Shown here: positions 26,585 through 38,100 of the stretch, piece by piece
Layout of the letters: every line of letters begins with the position of its first letter
Numbering within the stretch: position 1 is the first letter of the stretch
Position numbers and translations under genes: made by a program
The notes under the pieces: generated by a model
The model's database searches: none
What the model saw: the letters and a program-made list of their open reading frames with translations, nothing else
What the model was told of the DNA's origin: nothing
Source: Erpobdella octoculata
Lineage: Eukaryota > Annelida > Clitellata > Hirudinida > Erpobdellidae
Reading direction: 5' to 3'
Length of the DNA stretch: 64,000 nt
Assembly (NCBI GenBank): GCA_963978895.1
Contig: OZ022243.1
Location: 10,768,396-10,832,395, forward strand

Positions 26585-26695
26585 GTGTAACTAAATACTG
26601 CATCGGATACGTGGTGATATTACGTAACACTAACACGAGTCGACCCTTGGGCTAGAATTATTACATAATAGGTCCGATGCAGTATTTAGTTACAC
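26585..26695. repeat. perfect 23 bp inverted repeat
   Basis: GTGTAACTAAATACTGCATC (start of the arm, 26585-26607) is exactly mirrored at 26673-26695, with a 65 bp loop. It could be a tiny MITE or a structured transcript. 26000-26580 and 26700-27440 hold AT-rich sequence without a supportable gene. Confidence 0.8.
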
Positions 26696-27445
26696 CGGGT
26701 AAGGAAGCTAATTATTTTCTATAAAATTCATTTAAAATGTAGTATTTTTTAATTAAGTACCAAAATAATTATTTTTGAAGAAGTTTTATAAAGGAGAATT
26801 GCTATTTAGATAAAACCGTAGAATCCGGGAAGGAGTGCTTTCAATGGGCATTAGATCTCATTTGGACAGCTTACCCTGTTTAATGTAAATAGGTTATTCA
26901 TGGCAATATTAGCTTTTAAATAATTTAAAAAAAATTGTCTTTGGTGTTTTTTTCTGGGTAAAACGTATTTGGTGTTTCTTTTCTAGGCTAGACGTGTTTG
27001 GTTCTTTTTCTTGGAAAAAAGTATTTCAAAAAGTGATCTTGTAAAGGGTGTCTTTTTATTCGTTAGCGTGAGAGTTTATTGAAATTGAGGTAATCTTTCC
27101 TACGGACGGCCCGTGCCGAAAAAATAGTCGTATTATTTTTATTTTGTTACAATAACCTAAAAAAACAAATTTAATACCAAATTTAATTTAAAAAAAAACA
27201 TTTATCGTAATTTGAGAGACTTTGAAAACGGTAAGTAGTATCCTTCCAAGCACTATTTACATCGTAGTTGTGAGTGGTGAGGTACGATGATCGTATGAAT
27301 GAAATGAATAAAAAATAAATAAAATTAGTTTATAATAAAATTTTATTTAAAAAACAAACTATCAGTTATAAAAAAAAATTAATTTTAAATTTTAAAACTT
27401 TTTCTATGTAAAATCATAAAGAACAAAAGGCGAGAGAAACAACGA

Positions 27446-27890
27446 AGTAAACCCCGCTAGTCACTTTATATAAGGTCGTTGCTATTGCCCCGGCGGTTCG
27501 CCGTGATTGCAATCTGTAAAATTGCAATCACGTATTAAAATGAAACTCTACCCCTAACTTTACCACTAACCCTAACCTTACCCTACCCTTAACCCTACCC
27601 TATCCCTAACCCTAACCATTACCCTACTCCTAACCCTAACCCTACCCATAACCCTATCCATACCCATAACCCTGTCCCTACCCCTATCCTAGGTAGTCGC
27701 ATAAAAAGTTTCAATATAATTTTTTTTAATTCTGCTAATATTTTAAATAAAGGTACAAATTCTGAGTTTGAATATACTATATAGTGTAAAAAATAAAATT
27801 AATAAAAAGATCGCATACCGGCGCCTACCGCCGTGGTAATAGTTAAAACGTTATATAACACGCTACGCGATTCCTTCGTTTACACTTTTC
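27446..27890. repeat. inverted-repeat element enclosing telomere-like repeats
   Basis: The left border (about 27446-27492: ...CACTTTATATAAGGTCGTTG ... CCCCGGCGG) is imperfectly mirrored at about 27820-27885 (ACCGCCGTGG ... GTTATATAACACG). A 13 bp palindrome arm CGTGATTGCAATC lies at 27500. At 27541-27690 there are many CCCTAA/CCCTAC units, a degenerate (TTAGGG)n tract. Non-coding. Confidence 0.65.
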
Positions 27891-28207
27891 CTTAAAACTC
27901 AAATTTTTTCTATGTAAAATTTTTTAAATTATAATTGCATTATTTATTTAATTAAAATAATTTTATATAACATTTTCCCATTTTAAATGAATTATTTATA
28001 CTAATTATCATAATTTTTTAAACTAGTGTTTACTTTTCATCGTGTTTATAGTTAATTATAGCCGAGAATTATGTATTAATCCGCCACACCTATCGACAGA
28101 AGTTTATAACTATTTAACTATTGTTATCCCCACTTTAAATTCGGTTTTCCTAACAGCTTGTAGCCCCATTATTTACCATTTTTAGTCTGAGAACCGGCAA
28201 CATATTT

Positions 28208-28239
<32 letters not shown>

Positions 28240-29186
28240 CATATATAAAACCAGCTCGTCTCTGTTCTATAGCTTTTTTTAGTGCCACATTGTGAATATA
28301 AATCAAAGATATCTAAAGCAGAGGTTAAGCCACGCCCCTCTTAGGCTGCTAGTCGACCTCTGCATACTTCCATTTAGAAATATGCGAACCCGGCATCAAC
28401 GGTTAGCAAGGCAATCGTACTTGCTGACATCGATGACTATTATTATTAATGACTATTATTATTATCATTCTATGTTTATGTTTTGGTTTAGTCTGTTTGA
28501 TAAACTTATTTTGTCAAATTTGTTATATCGAATTGGAATGATTATTTTAGTGTTTCGATATCCGTAATTGACCGTAATAGTAGCTCATCTAATATATTTT
28601 TATAATCTTGATTATATTCTTGGTTGTATGCGAGTATGTGTATGTCACCTGTAGTGTGCACGTCGTCTGCAGCTGGAATTTGAAACTTTCTCAGCTTCTT
28701 TCTTGCTAACCGGATTCGCCATCGCCTATAAATAAACCCGCTGGGTTTTCTTCACTTTCTTAATTCTTGCATACAGGTACTTTCTCGCGTTTGTCATCAT
28801 TTAGAGTCTAAATTTAGACAAATAGATGCACCGAAACTAAACAAATGAAACTTATTTCAAGTTTAAAAAAAATAAATTTTTATAAATTTATAAATTTTTT
28901 AATATTTAAATATTTTTTTTCAATGACTTTCTTTAAGGTAGTTATTAATATTGTCTGTCGCGAATAGTTCATCATTCTATGTTATCGTTTTTTTCTAGAC
29001 AAAATGTCCACAGTTGACATTTCAGTCGAGATCACGATATCGTATCGTATCGGATTTGTCTCGTTATTGGTCGAGGCGTCTCGTATCGTATCGTTTTATT
29101 GTAGACAAATTTCAGAAGTCGTATCGTTTCAAAAAAAAATAACAAGACGCAGAATCCTTAAGTTTATTGATTATTGATTTTTTCAG
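27891..29186. other. upstream region of PDPK1
   Basis: AT-rich with no coding exon recognised. A (TA)13 run lies at about 28213-28238. 29020-29125 has a CGTATCGTATCG-type short repeat. A promoter could not be located. Confidence 0.4.
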
Positions 29187-32100
29187 AGTTTTTGAGATGT
29201 CTACTCAACCTGTTGTTAAGAAAAAAACATCTGATTTCAAGTTTGGGAAACTTATAGGTGAAGGGTCATTCTCAGAGGTCGGTTTGTCATCCTGTTGTAT
29301 GCTTTTGAGGCTAGTTATTGGAAGGTTTCATCAAATGAACTTGTGCATGTATATATTTAAGTAGTGTACCAAAATGTTTTTAAAGACAATTAGATTTTGT
29401 TTTTTTGCATATATTATAGTTAATTTTTCTTTTTTCATTTGATTTAAGCTAGTCAAATGACTGATGAATTATGTTATAAGATGGATAAATTTATTATGTA
29501 GGTGTATTTGGTCAAAGAAATCAGCACAAACATGGAATATGCAAGTAAGAAATCAAATAAATTTGATCAGTTTTTGTTTATCTATTTCAACAGAAACAGT
29601 TTGTGTAGTAAAAGTTAATGCTACTCTAGTTGAATTTTCTATGAAAAGGGTGTTTGGATCTTTGAAAAAATCAAGAAGTGCCTTTTAATAACTTTGTTGT
29701 TTATTCTATTACAAAGCAAGTTTTGTTCACTTTATGAAGTTATCTTAACTTGTTCAATGCAGTTATAATATTTTTTTTACATAAATGTGAATCAAGGACA
29801 AGTTATATAATAAAAGTGAATGCTACTTTAGTTGAATTTTCTTAAAAAAAGGGTATTTCAATCAACCAAAAAAAGTTTACTATTGTCACATTTAGCTTCA
29901 ACAGACACCCAGAATTACCAGACACTGGTAAATTTTCATTGATTTCTTCACTTTTAAAACAACTCAACTTCACAAAAGTCTCTTCTTGTAACCAGAAGCT
30001 ATAAAAGGTTTCTTCACCAAGAACATAGAAAGGCTTTTTCTTGTCGTATTTCCCCATTCCTCATCTGTCTCCTGTGAGCAAATTATGTCAGCATTAATGA
30101 CATTAAAAATGTCCAGAAGCTCACACTTTTTCTGATTTTACTTTATTTCAATGATCAAACTTTCTTATTTATTATGTTACTTCAGTCGCAGTAATCATTG
30201 TTTGTCAAATCAATTTTTTAGCATTTATCTGCAAATCAATGATGAAAATGTGTTGTTTCTGCCCTGCCACAGCAAAAGAAAGCAAGTCCACTCTTAGCAT
30301 AAAATTAGATTAATTGTCTGTTTAAATGTTGTAAGCAAGACCTACATTATAGTATATGCCAATTGGTGTTACTCTGCATAGTTTTTGTGTATAACCCATG
30401 GCAAAAGGAATTATGTCCTATCACTACTAGTAAAACCTAAATTAGTTTTATGTTTATTAAGAAATCACTACTAGTAAAACCTAGATTAGTCTTAGGCTTA
30501 TTACGAAATAATGTTTCGGTGACTTGCATCCTTCTGCCTTGGTGGGCCAGAGATAGCCACGCCAATGTTGTAAGAGATGATGGAAGATGGCTTTATAAAT
30601 ATGACCACAGTAAGGAAATGAATCCTTAGCTAGAGAGAAAGTTGAGAAAACTCTCCTTTGTTTGGTCGTTTAACCATAAAGAGAATATTAATGAGTTATG
30701 GTAAAGAAATAGAATTAATAGTTTTAACATTAATAAGCATGTTTTTAGAATTATTAAGATGGATGGCACAAAATGATAAGTAAAAGGTAGCAAAGTTTCA
30801 ATCTACATTTTATTTTACTCACTTTTCACTCAATTGTAAAAAAATTTACTATTTTTTATAAATCTAAAAACCTTTCATTGCACAAAGGTGTGAGTGTCAT
30901 TTATAATGTTTTAGTTGATTTCAATGCACTATAAAAATTGGAAAACAATCCAACTTGAGAATCTTTTGTATGCATTTAACAAACAAGACACTGTTTTGAT
31001 GCTGTTTCTTAAAACTAAATGTCTCTACTCGAAATAAGGTTTAGTTCCACTTTCTGTTTTGTTACATTCGTAATATTGAATTGAATTGTCTCTGTTTGGT
31101 GTTGCCCTTTGACTACAATAATTTTTCTCTTAATTACTTGTCCATAACTATGACCAGAATTGGTTTGTGATCAAATTCTGGATAATTTTCTCCCATGTCT
31201 CTGAGAATCTAAATTATCGTGTTTTGTTTCAGTCAAGGTTTTGCTGAAGAAGCAAATATTGAAAGAAAAGAAAGAAAAATACGTTCACAGAGAGAAAGAA
31301 GTTCTCTTGAAGCTGGATCATCCATTTTTCATTAAACTTCATTTTACATTTCAGGATGAAGAGAAATTATGTATTTTAGTTTTCTCATTAGTTTCATTCT
31401 ATACTAATTATTATTCTAATAAATAAAAATTTTGCAGATTTCGGCCTGAGTTATGCATGCAACGGGGAACTTCTTAACTACATAAAACGTCTTGGTAAAT
31501 TTGATGTTTCTTGTGCAAAGTTTTATTCAGCAGAAATAGTGACAGCACTGGAATATTTACATTCTCTCAATATAATTCACAGGTTTCATAAAATTAGAAT
31601 GTTTTCTGGAATTAAATTATTTGATAAATGATATTGTGATTCTATTTATTTTGTGATCCTTTATATTAGCTTTACTGTGGAAAATGTTTCAGAATTTTGT
31701 AATGTTTAAAAAACATACATCCCATCATCCAATCGAACTAAAATTCAGTGTATATAATTGATCAAATTTTGTACAAAATTCAAGTAAAATTTAAAAAAAA
31801 ATTAAATTAAACAAAAATTTTTTTGCAAAAAATCAAAACCTATCGAATAACAAAATATAAAGAATATTTTTACTTGTTTGATTTGTATAGTTATGATTTC
31901 ATCTATATGTTCTTCATGTGTATTTTTATAATTTTTTATTTGTTTCTTTAAATGCAACTTCATAGTGATTAAGAGAGCTTTTTGAAGCTCATTTATTATT
32001 TTTATTTTCATTTGTTCTTGAATATTTCCATTGTCAACTTGTAATGTAAATGTAATGTTTTTAAAATAACAGGTTCAGATGATGATGATGATGATGATAG

Positions 32101-35100
32101 AATAAATATTTTTCTTGTGTGTTCATGTTTTATTTAAGATTTTGTTTATAACATTACAGAGATATGAAACCAGAAAATATCCTTTTAAACAAAGATATGC
32201 ATATTCAGATTACTGACTTTGGTTCTGCCAAAATAGTTTCTTCAGAGGACATCATTTCATCAGGTGTTTTATTTATTTATTTTCTTTCATCAATATTTGT
32301 ACACATTATTTTTTAAAAATCTTTTTTAGCTAAGAGACGACTCAGTATTGTTCAGTCATTAATTCACTGGAGTAAATGATTGGCTCCCACAGAGCTGGCA
32401 AAAGGTTGCCATGGAAATTAATATTTTATCTTGACTTTATTTCATCCAGATTCTGACAAACCCGCTCGGCGACACTCTTTCGTAGGAACTGCACAATACG
32501 TCTCTCCTGAAGTCCTCAACAGCTTTTCCTGTTTTAGGTGAAATTTTTGTTTTCTTTTTTGTAGTCGAGAATTTTTTCCAGGATTGAATTTTGAATTACA
32601 GTTCTGATCTCTGGGCATTTGGTTGCATTCTTTATCAGTTCCTAACTGGTTGTTTTCCTTTCCGAGGAGGGTAAGTCATTGTTTATTCTTGTGTTAACAG
32701 TTGAACAAACTTTTAAATGATTGTAATGTTTCCTGATTCGTTTATTTTTTAGGGGCGAATATCAAATATTCCAAAAAATAATCAAGCTCGATTATAATAT
32801 TCCTGTTGATTTTGATGAATGTGCGAAAGATCTTGTCGAGAACTTATTGGTTAGATGTCTGCAAAATGCTTCTTACATAATCCTTTTATAAATAATTAAT
32901 GAATTGAATATTTGCAGGTTCTTGATCCTAAAAAGAGAATTGGTTGCCAGGATATGGGTGGCTATGAAGTTCTCAAGTCACATAGTTTTTTCAAAGACAT
33001 CATCTGGGAAACATTAAGCAAACAAATTCCTCCTTTAGCATCAGTTGGTAACCATGGAGATGAATCGTCTGAAGAATTGATGAATGTTAGTTAATTAAAT
33101 GATATTACGTGTAAGCAATGTCTCGTAAATAAATTTAGTTTTGCAATTGAAATTTAGTCTCAAATGAATTCTCTGGAAATTACTGGTTCTATGCATAAAA
33201 CAGTCGAAAAAAATTCCCAAATAAAATCATCTATTAAACCTACTGGAATGCTGAGGTTATTTGATTTCTATGAGATAATTATTTCTATTAATTCTATTTA
33301 TTGATTGGCTGATTTATTTGTAAGCCCACTGCAGCAGGGCTTGGCTTTTATTAATTTTTGAACACAGTAAAAGTCCTCTGGAGCCACTGCTAAGAGCTAT
33401 GGACACTTTTGCTCGGAACGGAATTTCCCAAATCTGTATCTGGCCTGTAGTAGCTTGTCCCCAAAGAACTGACAGACACGAGAAGCAGCACTTTTGCTCT
33501 TCACTGAGTGTGTCCGCAATAATTAGTAATTTGTTGTAGCTGATTATTTAAAAAATCCTCACTGTCAGTAAATCCTTTATCAAATAATTATTTGGGATGA
33601 ATTCAATGATTTAATAAAATTAATTTTTGTGGATATGTCAATATTTTATTAAACCAAATGTAAAAGATGAGTAATAGTTTTGCTTCTATAATCTATTTAC
33701 GTACATGTGTTTTATGAAGGATTGATTTGCATTTATAATATAACTAGAGATAAATGAAGGGTTTTTTTAAATATCATTTTGCGATTGCAGCGTTACAAAA
33801 AGTTATAACATACATGCATGCGTACATACCATACATACATACATACATGCATACATACATACATACATACATACATACATACATACATACATGCATGCAT
33901 ACATACATACATCATACGTATGTACATAAGTACAGACATTGGAAATTATGTATGTTGAAAACACAGCAGACAATTTGTTCCATTTGAGTTTATATTTCAT
34001 TTATACAAGCTGAACACTGGCATGGGATATGGGTGGCTTTGATGGGGTAAAGCGCTGCTAGAGTGTCATTTACTTGTGCTGAAAGATTTTTTTTCCTTGG
34101 CTAATTTTATCTGAATTTTCTTATTTTCAACGTCGATAAATAATGAGATTGTTCATGTTGGAATTTGGATTTACTTATGACATGGAATGAATTAGTTGTT
34201 TGATAAAAAAAAAATGAAGCAAGGCAAATCGTGGCACTCTCATTGACTTTGGTGGGAGTCAACCAGCTAGAATATTTAACACATATACCCTATTGTGATG
34301 ATCTCGATTGATTGCTACCTCAGTATCTTTCATTCATCATGAATTTTTTAAGATCAATCTGTGTTGAAGATGTCTTTCTCCAAACGAAATTGTGTTGCTG
34401 TTAATTATGAATTTTTTTTTAATTTACATCTAGAATCAGTCCTGAAGAAAGGGATGAATTACTGAAGCATCAGGTTGAATCAAACATTTATCATAAATTT
34501 GTACATGAAAATCTTATCATAAAACAAGGACTTCTCGACAAAAGAAAGGTTTTTTTCTTTGCTTTTGTTTTTTTTTTTTGTAATATTGGGAAAGTTGAAA
34601 ATATATTAAGAAGTGGCAATGGCTGCTAACTCTTTATTATTTTATTTGTAATTTAATAGCAAAGGCAGCTAATCAGACAATTTCAAAATTGCAACAACAA
34701 CATGGCATGCATTTTATTGCATACACATGCACACATAGTGATTTTCAAATTTAGGTTTCATTTTATTTTAAATGTCAATTTTGGCAGTTTAGTTTTGTTT
34801 TAAATTATTTTAAAATACAAAGAATCACTAGATTCATTAAAAATTTAGTAATATTATAGTAATAAAGTCTGCAGTGTTGGCTTATAATATTAGCTGTATG
34901 TGGATCTATGTTTCTTTAATAATACATTTATAATTGTCTGCTGTAATATTTTAGCTATTCATCTTTTTGATTTGATTTATTGAAGAATGTTGCTTAAAGT
35001 GCACATTTATTTTAGTGGCCTTTTAAATGAGCATGGCTTGAAAAGATGTGGTACATCAAATGCTTAACATGTGCAATTATTTTTGTGTTTTCATTCATTG

Positions 35101-38100
35101 CAATAATTGGTTTCCAGGGTTTAAGACCAAGGAGGAGGATGTTCTTGCTAACAGAAGGTCCACATTTAATATATGTTGATCCTGTGAATTTGATCTTGAA
35201 AGGGGAAATCCCATGGTAACATTATTTTGTTATACTCATATTTATTAGAAATAGTTATTATTTCAACTAATATTTCAATAGTTTTTTTTAACATTGTGAG
35301 CCAGGCCTAGCACTAGAATTTGATATCTGAGTGTTAAGAAAGTCACTACCTTGCTTGTTTGTTGTAAGAAGTTTTAAAATCTTCCCATGATTGTTTTGGG
35401 TTGCAGGGCTATAGAACTTAATTATTGCAATTTCACTAAAAACTATGAAATAGGAAAACTAAGCTTATAACTATTTTTTGCTACCTTACTTCGAACAAAA
35501 ATCATCTAGAAATCCTTCATATGTAGGTTGCATTTTTTGCCCATTTTCATCTCTTTAAAATGTTGTAATTCTAGTTTTCTTTTGAAATTGATAATGTTTT
35601 TTCAAACCTGCCTTTCCTGTAAGATCTCAACCACTTGCAAGCTTTTTCTATGCTCTTAATGGCAGTTGCAAGATTGATTTAGATATTTTGAGGTTCTTTG
35701 CTGATATTGTTATACTGGAACAGTAAGTCTTTTTAAAAAACAATTGCAAAAAACAAATGTCCACTCGGAAAGAGAGTTTTAAGTTTTTTAAAGGCTGCCA
35801 TTATAACAAGCATGTTTACGACCGCAGAGATATGAACTGTTCCGCAAGAGTGCGGCAGAATAAATTCTGTTTTAATAAATTTTCTGTTGGTTTTTCTCAT
35901 TCACAAGGATCATTAAGTATTGTCTTGGTTTGTCTCTTTGCTCTGGATGTTTTATTTCCATATGCCATTTCAATTTGCTGGGTGTAGTAATTCGTTTGAC
36001 AACTTGTAGTTGCAAAGCAAAAAAAATAGTCACCAGGCCAACTGGTCGCTGCCTAAAATGTCACTTGTCACCGGGCCAATTTGTTAGACAACAGAATTTA
36101 GTGCTCCAGGAGAATATACACTCCCTGCCTTGCAGCTTCTGTCATGGCTGTACAGGCCCACATGTGAGTGGCAGTCTCTACTGCACTTCTGACACAGGAA
36201 GGCAGTATCAATGGTTGGCCGATCCTCTCTATTCCTCCTCCTAGCGCGCCTCTCAGCGAGCTGCTACAGTTTTTCCTCACCTGTCTTCAACCTGTCTCCA
36301 TCCAGGCCTGTCTCTGGTAAGATGCTCCCAGCCATTTATGTTTATGGCCAAGGTTTTGAGATCTCTCTTGCAGACGTCTTTGAATCAGAGGTGAGGCCAG
36401 CCTGCTGATCTTTTCCCTGCAGTTAGTTCAGAATATAGAATGTCCCTAAAAATTCCGCCCTCCTCATTCCTACACACAGGTCCCAGCCACAGTGGCAGAT
36501 CCAGAAATGTATAAAGGGGGGCGCATCCATGAGTGCCCACCCATAGGGGCAACATAAGTCACTCCCCCCTCCTGAAAAATTTATGACATGCTATTTTTCG
36601 ACCTTCAACCACTTTTTTCACATTTATATACTAAAAGTCCATCAGGCGCAACTCAGTCAAAAACTGAGATGCATTTTTATAAATACCATTGTTATTAATT
36701 TATTGTTTACAAATTTATTCGTGTATTATTGTTTTGCCTTCTCTTACAAAAATGTAAAATGTAACTACCTAATAATGGTAAAAATGTGTGTGCTATGAAT
36801 GAATGAATGTTAGACAATATTTAAGGTGGTGTTTTGAGGACCTTTCTGATTCCTATAAATGGAAATCTGACACTGTTTTCTTTATATTTGTTTATTTGAA
36901 CGATTGATTATATTTTATACATATTTTACATTTGTTTGTAATAAAGCCAATGTAATAAAGTTAAGATAATGTGTTTCTGAAAATTTTTCAATGAAAAATA
37001 TCATTATTAGGTTCATGGATAAAATAAAATAATTTGAATCAATAAATTAAAAAATGTTAATGTACTAGAATCAGGGACGTAAATTCAGCATTTTCCAGGG
37101 GGGGGCAAAATTTTCCCGCCATTATATAGCTTACTGACATGGTTACCCGGTGTTGTCCAGGTTTTTTGTGCTTAGTTTTGTCTCGTTTTTGCCAATGAAA
37201 CGTCAAAGAAATAACAGATTTTTTTGAAATTTTTTGAAATTTTTTCATTAATGAAGTTACCTGCATGCCAAATGTTGTTAAAATTGCTCCTGCGGCTTGG
37301 ATGTAATAAACGAATGCTCTCACACACACATTACCTTTTACATTTATATAAATACGTAGGTACAAGCAGAGAGGGATGGGGAAATGCATCCCCCATCAGA
37401 GTATCAATTGAATTTTTTTGGGTATAGTACCTTGTTTTTGGAAAACGACCGCAGCTTTTTTGGGAGGAGAAATTGAAAGTCTTTGAAATTTTTTTTGAAA
37501 AATACTTACGACTACCCCTTACCGGTTATCAGCTTTTTGGAAGAGAATATAAAAAAATTTCTGAAGTGAATCCCCCCCCAGAATATTCTGGATTCGCCAC
37601 GCGCCACTGGGTATAAGGGGGATGAATGATTTAATCATATTGTAGTAAAACAAGTAAAGGAAAAACGAGTTTTTCAACACAAACTTTGATTTCAAATACA
37701 TTCAATTTAGAAATGCATAAGATGTTCAAAATTTTTAAAAAAAATTGAATCATAAATTTTCATCAAATATAAAGCTGTGCTGAAAGTTTCAACTTCCTAG
37801 CTAGTCAAAATGCTGGTTAAATTTCACTTGCAAGATTTGCGTACAGAGAAAGACACACACGCACACAAACAAACAGAGATTGTAACCTAAATAAAAATTT
37901 GTAAAAAAGATGTCCAAAATGGGGTGGGTATAATTTTGTTTTATTTTTGTGTAATAAATAATAACTTTGATGTAGACAGCTGTGAGGGAATCAACATTGT
38001 ATTAATACCACTAATAGGGTAAAATTCCACGAGTTCTCTTATTGTATTTTGCCACAGAAAACAGCTAACCTTTGAACCAACGTTGATACACAAATTATTA

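Noticed and set aside
27541..27700. A true chromosome end
   Set aside because: Repeats are degenerate, only about 150 bp, and unique sequence continues on both sides.
35407..35470. Candidate PDPK1 exon reading [10 protein letters not shown] after TTGCAG
   Set aside because: It fits the upstream phase but has no GT donor and diverges before the conserved PH core; 50673-50727 fits both phase and sequence.
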